DNA from: an uncultured Eubacterium sp.
GTDB taxonomy: Bacteria > Bacillota > Clostridia > Oscillospirales > Acutalibacteraceae
Reading direction: 5' to 3'
DNA length: 64,000 nt
Assembly: GCF_934525195.1 (NCBI RefSeq)
Contig: NZ_CAKSZA010000001.1
Span: 186,001-250,000 of the forward strand
Shown: positions 1 through 8,073 of the stretch, one piece after another
Position numbering within the stretch: the stretch's first letter is position 1
Layout of the letters: every line of letters starts with the position of its first letter
Translations under genes and position numbers: made by a program
Notes under the pieces: generated by a model
What the model saw: only the letters and a program-made list of their open reading frames with translations
What the model was told of the DNA's origin: nothing
Databases searched by the model: none

Positions 1-617
1 AAATATGGTTTTATGCTGTCGCCGTTGGTTTTGTCCGCCAAGTTCAGCAACAAAACAGGCTCAATGCAATTACAGGTAAACAATATGCAATTCATCAAAA
101 AATGCCTTGTGTCATTACGCATTATGGGGAAGAAATTGACAAAATCAAAATTTTTGATGTTGAAAATAAGCACCACCGCAATAACAACGGCAAGCAAAGT
201 TCCGCACAGAGAAGCAAATCTGCCGAGCGGTTCAATACCCAAATATGCGCCGTAGCACACCGCAACAAAAGCCAAAATTATGAACATAATCGTTGGACTT
301 TCGGGATTCATTTTTGTTGTTGCAAAATATGCAAACCGTTCCACCGTGAGTGACGAAAAAAACAGAAAATACAGCAAATACGCAACACCGAGGACAGAAT
401 ATAAATGCGGTGATTTTTTCTTTTTTACGCACAGAACGGCAGGAATTGACATCAAAAATGTGAGCGGCATCGAAAGTGCAAAACTGATTGGAACATCGGT
501 GTCAAACTTGCCGACAGACACCGACTGAACATAGGTCAGCGACACGACAAGCCTTGACACAAAAAATATGCAAAAAAGTTGTCGTGGTGAGATTTTGCCC
601 CTTTTTGCATCAATCAT
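1..617 (-). CDS. gerAB: GerAB-type spore germination permease, 3' end outside window
   Basis: This is the integral-membrane B subunit of a Ger nutrient receptor (spore germination permease of the APC superfamily), acting in the spore inner membrane. I read it directly from the minus strand because no stop lies inside the window. It opens MIDAKRGKISPRQLF, and the KISPRQLF segment is typical of GerAB N-termini. Several hydrophobic helices follow, for example around residues 45-62, 70-88 and 108-125. The ATG at 617 overlaps the gerAA stop (610-612), as in translationally coupled gerA operons. About 205 of an expected 360 or so residues are present. The open frame and order support the call; germinant specificity cannot be read. 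Confidence 0.85.
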   Translation of the reverse strand, partial: MIDAKRGKISPRQLFCIFFVSRLVVSLTYVQSVSVGKFDTDVPISFALSMPLTFLMSIPAVLCVKKKKSPHLYSVLGVAYLLYFLFFSSLTVERFAYFATTKMNPESPTIMFIILAFVAVCYGAYLGIEPLGRFASLCGTLLAVVIAVVLIFNIKNFDFVNFFPIMRNDTRHFLMNCILFTCNCIEPVLLLNLADKTNGDSIKPY

Positions 618-2061
618 CAACAGACACCCCTTCCAAATTCGTGACACGGACACGGCGCTTTACAAGTTTGCGCCAACCGCCTCTGAACAGTACATCAACA
701 AGTGCCGTTTTTGTTAGCGGTGACAACGGTGACGAATACGGAACACCAAACGGATTAAGCGAGCAAATATTGCAAAACAACATTGCCGCACCAAGCATAA
801 GACCGTAAATTCCAAAAGTTCCGCCAACAATAATAAAAATAATTCTGATGACGGCAAGGCTTTCGTACAGCGGATAAATCACATATGACGATATTGCCGT
901 TCCTGCAACGACAATCAGCATAGGAGCACCGATTATACCTGCCGACACCGCCGCATCACCGATGACTATTGCACCGATAATTGAAATTGCGTGACCGATA
1001 CTATCGGGCAATCTCAACCCCGCTTCACGCATTATCTCATACAACAGGTGCACAAAAACAGCTTCCACGGTTAAGGTGTACGGTGTTGTAGCCTCGTTTG
1101 TTGCAATCAAAAACAGCAGATTTGACGGGATGAGTTCCTGATGAAAAGTGCCGACCGCAACAAACAATCCCGGAAGAAATACCGAAACAATAAACGCTCC
1201 GTACTTGATGAGCCTTATAAAGCTTGAATAAAACGGCGGATTGTCATAATCGTCAAGTGATGAAAAGTTGTCCGAAAACAGATACGGAGTGTACATCACA
1301 AACGGTGTGCCCTCAACCATAACAGCCACTCTGCCCTCAAGCAATTTGGATGCCAAAACATCCGGGCGTTCAGTTGTGCCGACACAGGAAAAAAAGCTTT
1401 TTACGTCCGAATCGATGAACGGCAACAGTTCGCCGTAATCAAGAACGGTGTTGAAATCAGCCTCTTTTAATCGTTTTTCAACCTCGTCAACGATAGTCTT
1501 ATCCGCCCTATCGTCAATATAGCAAATTGCAACAGGGGTGCGTGCACTGTTGCCGAGACTCAACTGTTTTTGTTTCAGATGATATGTCTTTAATCTTTTG
1601 CGAAGCAATGCCTTATTGTCATTCAATGTTTCGACAAAACACTCCTTTGCACCTTTTACATTTGCCTCGGTTGACGGCTCGGAGGTATCTCGTCTGCTCC
1701 ACCCCTGCACGCCGAATGCAAGTGCGGTTGAGCATCCCTCAACCACAACAACGGCAAAGCCCGACATCAAAAAATAATAAGCGTCATCAAAAGTTACGAC
1801 CTCATTTTGCTCCGGACAATGGACAATCTGAGTTTGCAGAAGTTCAAGATATTCTCTCGGACTTTCACATTCTTTATCAAAATCACAAATCGGTTCAACT
1901 ATCATTTGACTGAGAAGCAACGAATTGACAAGTCCGTCCATACAGGCAAGAAACATCTTTGAATTTTTTGTTTTCAGTTCTTTCAATAAAAAATCCGACG
2001 AATCTTTGAAATCATCCTTAAAAGTCAACAAATTAAGCTCGTAATCATCAAACAGCTTCAT
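610..2061 (-). CDS. gerAA: GerA family spore germination protein (A subunit)
   Basis: A-subunit of a Ger-type germinant receptor, which with GerAB and usually GerAC senses nutrients in the spore inner membrane. The N-terminal half (about residues 1-270) is soluble. The C-terminal half has about five hydrophobic helices and family signatures such as LPDSIGHAISIIGA and VIGDAAVSAGIIGAP. I chose ATG 2061 (483 aa), which has GGTGAT five bases upstream; the open frame continues to 2169 but without a binding site. That length is close to the family's usual 480-520 aa. It is co-directional and overlapping with gerAB and diverges from the DUF421 gene. A forespore-type promoter candidate lies just upstream. 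Confidence 0.9.
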   Translation of the reverse strand: MKLFDDYELNLLTFKDDFKDSSDFLLKELKTKNSKMFLACMDGLVNSLLLSQMIVEPICDFDKECESPREYLELLQTQIVHCPEQNEVVTFDDAYYFLMSGFAVVVVEGCSTALAFGVQGWSRRDTSEPSTEANVKGAKECFVETLNDNKALLRKRLKTYHLKQKQLSLGNSARTPVAICYIDDRADKTIVDEVEKRLKEADFNTVLDYGELLPFIDSDVKSFFSCVGTTERPDVLASKLLEGRVAVMVEGTPFVMYTPYLFSDNFSSLDDYDNPPFYSSFIRLIKYGAFIVSVFLPGLFVAVGTFHQELIPSNLLFLIATNEATTPYTLTVEAVFVHLLYEIMREAGLRLPDSIGHAISIIGAIVIGDAAVSAGIIGAPMLIVVAGTAISSYVIYPLYESLAVIRIIFIIVGGTFGIYGLMLGAAMLFCNICSLNPFGVPYSSPLSPLTKTALVDVLFRGGWRKLVKRRVRVTNLEGVSVDD

Positions 2062-2076
2062 AATAATCACCGTTTT

Positions 2077-2105
2077 TATTATGAAATGATTTATGTATAT
2101 TATGC
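2077..2105 (-). promoter_or_regulatory. Possible sigma-G/F-type promoter for gerAA-gerAB
   Basis: On the minus strand GCATA (2101-2105) is followed after 17 bases by CATAATA (2077-2083). This fits the forespore consensus GHATR-N17/18-CATWMTA used by ger operons. It is close to the Shine-Dalgarno sequence at 2066-2071, so the leader would be very short; that lowers confidence. Confidence 0.35.
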
Positions 2106-2137
2106 AAAAATGAGGATAACTTAATTTTGGTGAGTAT

Positions 2138-2812
2138 ATGTCTATAACATTATTGAGAGCAATAATCATTTACATTTTTATAACCGTGGCAATGCGAGTT
2201 ATGGGCAAGCGACAAATCGGAGAACTGAATCCGCAAGAGCTTGTTATAACCATACTTATCAGCGCAGTTGCAACCGTTCCGCTTGAAAACAACGGTATGC
2301 CGCTTGCAAATTCGCTGATACCGATTGCGATATTCATCAGCTTTGAAATCATCAATTCCACACTTTCGATGAAATCAATCAAATTCAGGGCACTGATAAA
2401 GGGCAAGCCAAGATTCATCATCAAAGACGGAGAAATTCAGCAAAACGAATTGACAAAACTGCGGTTCACCATTGATGATTTGACGGACGCAATTCGACAG
2501 GCAGGTGTTTTTGACATATCCGAAGTTGCAAATGCGATTGTTGAAACGAACGGCACGGTATCGGTGCAAAAAAAGGCAGAATGTTCACCGCTGACGCCAA
2601 AAAATGTGGGGATAAAAACAGAAGATGCAGAAGTGCCGATTACTGCAATTGTTGACGGAAAGGCGGTTGCCGACTGCTTTGGCAATGTGAACATTGACGA
2701 GAATGAAGCGAAGCTGATTGCAATATCTAACGGCGAACAGCCTCAAAACATTCTTGTTATGACAATCAAAAATGACGGCACGGCATACATCGTTGCAAAG
2801 GAGGAACAATGA
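2138..2812 (+). CDS. DUF421 (YetF/YcaP family) membrane protein
   Basis: Three N-terminal hydrophobic segments (about residues 5-21, 34-50 and 59-76) precede a soluble C-terminal part. The motifs MGKRQIGELNPQELV and FRALIKGKPRFIIKDG mark the DUF421/YetF family. ATG 2138 follows GGTGAG at 2129-2134. The stop overlaps the start of the DUF4363 gene (ATGA), a pairing I recognise from other Clostridia. YetF-like proteins with DUF421 have been reported in Bacillus spores, where they affect inner-membrane properties. The divergent ger genes here suggest, by inference only, a spore-membrane role. The biochemical function is not known. Confidence 0.85.
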   Translation: MSITLLRAIIIYIFITVAMRVMGKRQIGELNPQELVITILISAVATVPLENNGMPLANSLIPIAIFISFEIINSTLSMKSIKFRALIKGKPRFIIKDGEIQQNELTKLRFTIDDLTDAIRQAGVFDISEVANAIVETNGTVSVQKKAECSPLTPKNVGIKTEDAEVPITAIVDGKAVADCFGNVNIDENEAKLIAISNGEQPQNILVMTIKNDGTAYIVAKEEQ

Positions 2813-3135
2813 AAAGGATTTGGATTGCGGTTGCCTTGTTGATAATCTCAGCAGGGCTGTGCACATATGAGCAGATATATATTGAGGATTTTTGCGACAA
2901 AGTGGTGTATATGACCGAACACGAGGACGCCGACGGAATAAAAGAGTTATGGAAAAAGAAAAATGATGTTATCTATATTTTTTCGGAGCACGATATGGTG
3001 GACGATCTGGCGGTGAGCATTGAGCAATTGGACAGCAAAAGCGGTGAAAAACAAAAAGAAGCCCTCGCAGAAATACGAGCACTGACCTACGCATACCACG
3101 AGAACCAAAGAATTACACTTTCAAATATTTTTTAG
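2809..3135 (+). CDS. DUF4363 family protein
   Basis: A 108-aa protein with one N-terminal hydrophobic segment or uncleaved signal (about residues 4-19) and a charged, mostly helical extracytoplasmic domain. It resembles DUF4363, small proteins commonly encoded directly after DUF421 genes in Clostridia. The start overlaps the DUF421 stop by four bases, so the two are translationally coupled. The TAG stop at 3133-3135 coincides with the left edge of a MITE-like element (AGCGTGTCG...), so the insertion seems to supply or abut the stop codon. The original C-terminus may have been slightly different. Molecular role unknown. Confidence 0.75.
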   Translation: MKRIWIAVALLIISAGLCTYEQIYIEDFCDKVVYMTEHEDADGIKELWKKKNDVIYIFSEHDMVDDLAVSIEQLDSKSGEKQKEALAEIRALTYAYHENQRITLSNIF

Positions 3136-3455
3136 CGTGTCGAAAAAGTATTTTCGACACATTGGAGACTGTTGAGAAAGGTTCTGAATTTCGTTTTCTT
3201 GCGAAGGAAGATGTACGATGGTACCTCGACTGAGCAAAAAACGAAAAACGCCAAAAATGCTGTAAGTTCGATACTTACAGCATTTTTAAAACCCCACCGT
3301 CAACACTTCGTGTTGCCACCTTTACTGCGTAGACGCCCCCTTTTGTCTGCGTTGCAGACATTTCCCCCGATTAACGGGGGAATCACCTTACATTTAAGTG
3401 GAGGCAAATCGGTTGGTTATATTTCGGCGTGTTTCAGGAGTTTTATCAACAGTCT
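3134..3455 (+). repeat. MITE-like dispersed element, copy A (long form)
   Basis: First of six related non-coding elements in the window. It begins with a perfect hairpin, GTGTCGAAAA / TTTTCGACAC (3137-3160). The core runs from AGACTGTTGAGAAA (3166) to TTTATCAACAGTCT (3455), whose ends are imperfect inverted repeats of about 20 bp. Inside are a long hairpin (ATGCTGTAAG / CTTACAGCAT followed by T5) and a short one (CAACAC / GTGTTG). This copy and copy D carry about 60 extra bases with hairpins GTCTGC/GCAGAC and CCCCCG/CGGGGG. Short ORFs in both strands recur in other copies but look like by-products of the repeat. Confidence 0.85.
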
Positions 3456-3483
3456 AAAACCGCAGACAATCGTTTGCGGTTTT
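3456..3483. terminator. Hairpin terminator between DUF4363 and the E2-like gene
   Basis: AAAACCGCA pairs with TGCGGTTTT around a 10-base loop, with T-runs at both ends, just outside the stop codon of the minus-strand acyltransferase gene. It could act in either direction. Confidence 0.6.
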
Positions 3484-3501
3484 AGTAAATTCAGATTATT
3501 T

Positions 3502-4407
3502 TTATTTCCAAGTTTGGATAATTTCAGGATGAGCAAAAATCTCATCAAGCTTATTGAAGAACGGAACAATATCGCCGTAATCAAGCGCTCTGTGGTCCAT
3601 ACAAATTGAAAGAGGCATAACCGTGCCAACCTTTATTTCACCGTCAACAACAATAGGCTTTTGCTGTGTGGAATTGATTGCAATGGCAATAACCTGTGGC
3701 GGAATAATCTCAAGCAATGTGCACGAGCCTCTGAAATCACGCTTGATTGAGCCGAGGTTTGAAATTGTGATTGTGCCCTGTTCAATATCGTGCTTTGTGA
3801 GTCTTTCGGTTGTTGGGATAGAATAATAATCTTTCTTTGCCTGACCCGAAAGAGTTTTTACTTTATGCTTGCCTGTTTTTGAACCGTAAAGACGGCGAAT
3901 AGCCTGAAGAAGCTTGCCCTGCTTCAAGCCTTGAATTGTGTTATCAAGCGACACCTCAAACATAACTTCATTTAAGTTAGTGTTGCTCGCTCTGCGCAAG
4001 CTGTCGTGAATAGCCTCTGTCATTTCTGTGAGAGTCTTATCGCCCATATCGTGCATATTAAGCGTCATCATTTCGCCGTTTGGCAAAAGTGCCGGCATAG
4101 AAACATCGACATGGTCGAATTCGTGGAGGCAACCACGAACAAGTTTGCGGTTGAATTCGAGATGAGCATTCATCTTCGGAGCAACCTTAAGTCCCTCACA
4201 AATAACCTTTATCATAACAGTGTTGATGGTGATTTTTTTTGATTTGTCGGTACAGCCTTCGTTAAGCTTTTTACACTCCGCAAGAAAAGCAGTAACTTCC
4301 GGCTCATAAATCAATCCGGCATGTGGGATTTCTTCCCAGCTTTCAGCAGTCATATTCGACACGATTTTTCTCGCAATGCCGAAATGAGTAGATTTGGAAA
4401 TTGCCAT
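3502..4407 (-). CDS. Free-standing 2-oxoacid dehydrogenase E2-type acyltransferase domain
   Basis: 301 aa matching only the catalytic (CoA-acyltransferase) domain of lipoate-dependent E2 proteins. The active-site motif DHRALDYGD places the catalytic His at about residue 272 and the Asp at 276, and the TISNLGS motif sits near 215. There is no lipoyl domain and no peripheral-subunit-binding domain, so it cannot act as a normal E2 of a dehydrogenase complex. The fold is shared with chloramphenicol acetyltransferase, so a stand-alone CoA-dependent acyltransferase is plausible. ATG 4407 has a strong AAGGAGG upstream. It lies downstream of a CoA-transferase gene with its own promoter. Substrate unknown. 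Confidence 0.8.
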   Translation of the reverse strand: MAISKSTHFGIARKIVSNMTAESWEEIPHAGLIYEPEVTAFLAECKKLNEGCTDKSKKITINTVMIKVICEGLKVAPKMNAHLEFNRKLVRGCLHEFDHVDVSMPALLPNGEMMTLNMHDMGDKTLTEMTEAIHDSLRRASNTNLNEVMFEVSLDNTIQGLKQGKLLQAIRRLYGSKTGKHKVKTLSGQAKKDYYSIPTTERLTKHDIEQGTITISNLGSIKRDFRGSCTLLEIIPPQVIAIAINSTQQKPIVVDGEIKVGTVMPLSICMDHRALDYGDIVPFFNKLDEIFAHPEIIQTWK

Positions 4408-4465
4408 TTTATCCTCCTTATAAGTCCTTTATAAGTCCTTTTAGTTTGTTTACAAAACTGCGTAT

Positions 4466-4494
4466 ATTTTATCACAAAGCTATACAAAAAACAA
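4466..4494 (-). promoter_or_regulatory. Sigma-A promoter for the E2-like acyltransferase
   Basis: Minus strand TTGTTT (4489-4494), 17-base spacer, TAAAAT (4466-4471) preceded by TGTGA, an extended -10 of the TRTGn type. Confidence 0.6.
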
Positions 4495-4553
4495 TATAGC
4501 CCAGATAAATTTTACAAAAACTTTAAACTAATCTGTGCTATAAAATATTGAAA

Positions 4554-4782
4554 AGACTGTTGAGAAAATTTCTGAATTTCGTTTTCTTGCGAAGGAAAAT
4601 GTATATAAATACCTCGACTGAGCAAAAAACGAAAACGCCAAAAATGCTGTAAGTTCAATACTTACAGCATTTTTAAACCCCACCGTCAACACTTCGTGTT
4701 GCCTCCTCCCCTTTTAGTAAAATAGGAGGCATAATTCGGTTGATTATATTTTGGCGTGTTTCAGGAACTTTATCGACAGTCT
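4554..4782 (+). repeat. MITE-like dispersed element, copy B (short form)
   Basis: Core-only copy of 229 bp from AGACTGTTGAGAAA to TTTATCGACAGTCT with the internal ATGCTGTAAG / CTTACAGCAT hairpin. It lacks the extra left-hand GTGTCG hairpin. It ends four bases before the stop codon of the CoA-transferase gene (4787), so its hairpin sits where that gene's terminator would be. Confidence 0.85.
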
Positions 4783-4786
4783 AAAA

Positions 4787-6202
4787 TTATTTTTTTGAAA
4801 TTAACTTGTCTATCTTCTGTTCAATAGTGGAATGGAATTCTTCTCTCTTTGTTTGAATCATCTCCGCGATGACATCCTTAAAGTTCTTCATTTCTTCCTC
4901 TGTGAACGGAGTTTCGGAAAAGCGCTTTTGATATTCCTCCATAAGATACGGTCTGAAAGACGGGTGTGCAATGCGGATAAGCGCCTTTGCACGCTCCTTG
5001 AGAGTTTTGCCTTTAAGCTGTGCAATGCCGTATTCCGTTACAACATAATTGACATCATTTCTCGGAGTTGTGACAGCACTGCCCTCCGTGATGAGCGGAA
5101 CAATGCGAGAAACCGTGCCGTGCTTTGCAGTTGCCGGCATAGCAATGATTGAGCGACCGCCCTTTGACATTGTTGCACCTCTTACAAAGTCAACCTGACC
5201 GCCTACCGCAGAAAACTGCGAAAGACCGATTGTGTCGGACACAACTTGTCCCAAAAGGTCAATCTGCAAGCAAGAATTGATTGACACCATATTGTCATTT
5301 TTTGCAATTTCAAGAGGGTTGTTTACATAGTCAATCGGATGAAGCTCAACCGACGGATTATCATTGATATAATCGCACAAAATTTTTGAACCGAACGCCG
5401 CACCGAGCACCGTTCTGCCGACATTTGTTTGCTTTTTCTTATTATTGATTACACCGCTTTCAAGGAGCGGAACAACGCCGTCACCGACAAGCTCGCTGTG
5501 AAGTCCGAGGTCTTTTTTATCTGTAAGTTGGAGGCATACGGCATTTGGAATTCCACCGATACCGAGCTGGAGACAATCGCCGTCATTGATAAGCGAAGCA
5601 CAGTTTTTGCCGATTTCCATATCGATCGCACTCGGTTCACCGCTAACAACCTCAGGAAGTTCCTCATCGAACTCAACAAAGCAAGTGAAATCACGAACAT
5701 GCTTTATGCTGTTGCCAAAGGTTCGAGGCATACACTTGTTGACCTGAGCAATAACGACCTCGCAATAATCGGTTGTGCCCTTTGTATAATCAACAGTTGT
5801 ACCAAACGAAACATAGCCGTGTTCATCCGGAGGCGAAACCATAACTATCGACACTCTCGGACAAATATAATTTTGGATAATATCAGGAATTTCATAAAAA
5901 TGAGAGGTGGTGAATTCGCTGTCACCGCTGTTAATTCCCGCTCTTGTGGACTTTGATGCAAAAAGAGTGTTGAGCTTTATATGCCCCTTGAATTCTCGCA
6001 TAGACCACGGGCTTTCAATAAGAGTAAGCATTGTTATAATTTCAACATCTTTGTAGTCTTGGTAATGAGCCGCCAACGCACGCTCAATATGTATTGGTTC
6101 GCCGCAAGCAAAACCTGTTACAACCTTGTCACCGTCATGAATAAGCTTGATAGCCTCCTCTGCGGTGGTAAGCTTTGATTGATATATCTCCTGCCAAGTC
6201 AT
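4787..6202 (-). CDS. 4-hydroxybutyrate/butyrate-type CoA-transferase (Cat2/AbfT family)
   Basis: Acetyl-CoA hydrolase/transferase family enzyme that moves CoA between acyl-CoA and a free acid, usually acetate. It closely follows the Clostridium Cat2/AbfT pattern: LGIGGIPNAV, HSELVGDG (catalytic Glu near residue 237; Glu238 in AbfT), VGGQVDFVRGA and VVTEYGIAQLKGKT. I chose ATG 6202 (471 aa), with AAGGGAGC upstream; the frame extends to 6250 without a binding site. Substrate could be 4-hydroxybutyrate, butyrate or a related acid, which sequence alone cannot settle. It is monocistronic with its own promoter, and a MITE abuts its 3' end. Confidence 0.88.
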   Translation of the reverse strand: MTWQEIYQSKLTTAEEAIKLIHDGDKVVTGFACGEPIHIERALAAHYQDYKDVEIITMLTLIESPWSMREFKGHIKLNTLFASKSTRAGINSGDSEFTTSHFYEIPDIIQNYICPRVSIVMVSPPDEHGYVSFGTTVDYTKGTTDYCEVVIAQVNKCMPRTFGNSIKHVRDFTCFVEFDEELPEVVSGEPSAIDMEIGKNCASLINDGDCLQLGIGGIPNAVCLQLTDKKDLGLHSELVGDGVVPLLESGVINNKKKQTNVGRTVLGAAFGSKILCDYINDNPSVELHPIDYVNNPLEIAKNDNMVSINSCLQIDLLGQVVSDTIGLSQFSAVGGQVDFVRGATMSKGGRSIIAMPATAKHGTVSRIVPLITEGSAVTTPRNDVNYVVTEYGIAQLKGKTLKERAKALIRIAHPSFRPYLMEEYQKRFSETPFTEEEMKNFKDVIAEMIQTKREEFHSTIEQKIDKLISKK

Positions 6203-6221
6203 ATCACAATCAGCTCCCTTT

Positions 6222-6250
6222 TCTATAGTTTGTTCTAATAGATGATACAA
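6222..6250 (-). promoter_or_regulatory. Sigma-A promoter for the CoA-transferase
   Basis: Minus strand TTGTAT (6245-6250), 17-base spacer, TATAGA (6222-6227), about 20 bases before the chosen start codon. Confidence 0.6.
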
Positions 6251-6378
6251 TATTTAAAAAAATTCGTCAATAAATAGTTGAACGAACAGCACATATTTGT
6301 TATTATTGTATATATAGATATATGAAAACTGTGCAAATTCACTATTTTGTATAGTTTCCTATTTTGAAAGGAAAAAAT

Positions 6379-8040
6379 ATGGAAATCAAGGTAGACAAAT
6401 ACGGCAGCGCAAACTGCTTTTCCGTGCCTCTTACAGAAGCGATAAAAGATTTGAATGACGGCGACACTCTCGTTTTTGAAAACAAGGAATATCACCTTTT
6501 TAAGGATTTCAGCCAAGAGCGTCACATTCATTTTACAAACACAGACAGTTTCAAAAATCCAAAAAAATACTTTGGAATGTTGATTGAGGATAAAAAGAAT
6601 TTTAACATTGAGGGCAACGGTGCAACACTTGTTATCCACGGTGACATCTGCTCATTCGGTATGATTAACTGCCAAAATGTAAACATCAACAATTTGACAA
6701 TACGTTACGCCAGTCCAAACTGTTCGGAACTTAAAGTAATCGAGAAGAAAGGCAAGACATACAAATTCTCAATTCCGAGTTCACAACTTTGGTACATAGA
6801 TGACACAAAGAAGAACACGGTTGTTTTCTTTGAACAAAGTCCATACACAAAGAAGAATTATTGGGAATTCAGAAATGACGAAAACTCATATAACGGTGTA
6901 TACCACGGTGCTGATGGCAACACAGTATATCGTATTCCAAACCCAAAAGGCGTTTTCTCAGGCGTCAAATCAATGAAGCGTTTGAGCCAAACAGAACTTG
7001 AAATCAAGTACAGAACAAACAAGTTCTTCAAGGTTGGCGACATTCTCACAAACCAAACAAACAAGAACAGAAACACCTGCGGTATATTTTTTGGCGAATG
7101 TGCAAATGTTAAAAGCACAAACATCACCGTAAACTATATGGCAGGATTCGGCTGGCTCTCTCAAATGTGCGAAAATATGAGCTTTGACCACATCACATTT
7201 AAGGGCGACAAGGAACATGTTGTATCATCATTTGCCGACCTCATCCATATTTGCGGATGCAAGGGTGATGTCACAATCACAAACAGCTATTTTTCGCACG
7301 CACACGATGACTGCATTAATGTTCACGGCTCATTCATGAGATTTAAGGAAAAAGTTGACGACCACACAGCGGTTTTTGAATTTGTACACAATCAGCAAGG
7401 CGGTCACAAAAACTTCTTCCCCGGCGACAAGGCAAAATTCTACCGCCGTACAAACCTTAACGAACTTCCGGGTGACTTCACCGTAAAATCCGTTGTTGAC
7501 GACCTTGAGGGAAAGACCTGCAAGGTGACATTCAACGAAACACTTCCGCAAAACATCGGCGAAAAGCATCTTCGCCAATCAAATATTATCATTGAAAACA
7601 AGACCTACTGTCCGAATGTTGAAATCAACAACTGCGTATTCACCGCTATTCCGACAAGAGATATTCTCTGCACAACATCGGGCAAGGTCAGAATTCATCA
7701 CAACATTTTCAAGCACAGCCAAATGGCTCATATTTTCATCAGTGACGACTCAATGTTTTGGTACGAAAGCGGTCCTGTAAGAGATGTTGAGATTTACGAA
7801 AACAAGTTCTTGCTTTCGCCGTCTGTTTATTCAAAATGCCCTGCTATTCTCATCAAGCCTATTACATTTGGCAAAATGAACAGCAAGGTGCACGAAAATA
7901 TCACAATCCGCAGCAACTACTTCCTTGTCGGCAGAGATGTGCCAATCAGAGCAAAGGGCGTTACAAACCTCGACATTTACAGCAACACTTTCAACGGTTC
8001 ATCAAGAATTGTGACCTCTTGTTGCAAGAAAAGCAAATAA
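6379..8040 (+). CDS. Right-handed parallel beta-helix protein, GH110-like
   Basis: 553 aa with PbH1-type beta-helix repeats (NCQNVNINNLTIRY, CANVKSTNITV, NCVFTAIPTRDILCTTSGKVRIHHN). The HAHDDCINVHG segment near residue 315 resembles the Asp-rich active-site region of family GH110 alpha-1,3-galactosidases, and the overall length also fits. There is no signal peptide, so it would act in the cytoplasm, unlike many secreted GH110 enzymes. ATG 6379 has AAAGGA six bases upstream. uvrC follows after 33 bases and is probably co-transcribed. GH110 is my best guess; another beta-helix hydrolase or lyase is possible. Confidence 0.65.
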   Translation: MEIKVDKYGSANCFSVPLTEAIKDLNDGDTLVFENKEYHLFKDFSQERHIHFTNTDSFKNPKKYFGMLIEDKKNFNIEGNGATLVIHGDICSFGMINCQNVNINNLTIRYASPNCSELKVIEKKGKTYKFSIPSSQLWYIDDTKKNTVVFFEQSPYTKKNYWEFRNDENSYNGVYHGADGNTVYRIPNPKGVFSGVKSMKRLSQTELEIKYRTNKFFKVGDILTNQTNKNRNTCGIFFGECANVKSTNITVNYMAGFGWLSQMCENMSFDHITFKGDKEHVVSSFADLIHICGCKGDVTITNSYFSHAHDDCINVHGSFMRFKEKVDDHTAVFEFVHNQQGGHKNFFPGDKAKFYRRTNLNELPGDFTVKSVVDDLEGKTCKVTFNETLPQNIGEKHLRQSNIIIENKTYCPNVEINNCVFTAIPTRDILCTTSGKVRIHHNIFKHSQMAHIFISDDSMFWYESGPVRDVEIYENKFLLSPSVYSKCPAILIKPITFGKMNSKVHENITIRSNYFLVGRDVPIRAKGVTNLDIYSNTFNGSSRIVTSCCKKSK

Positions 8041-8073
8041 AATGACAAAATAAAATCGAAAGGAGGATACACC

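Noticed and set aside
3172..3609. Open frames inside MITE copies (for example frames beginning MRKVLNFVFLRRKMY)
   Set aside because: The same frames recur in other copies only because the DNA repeats. They lack binding sites, are broken at different places and overlap hairpins.
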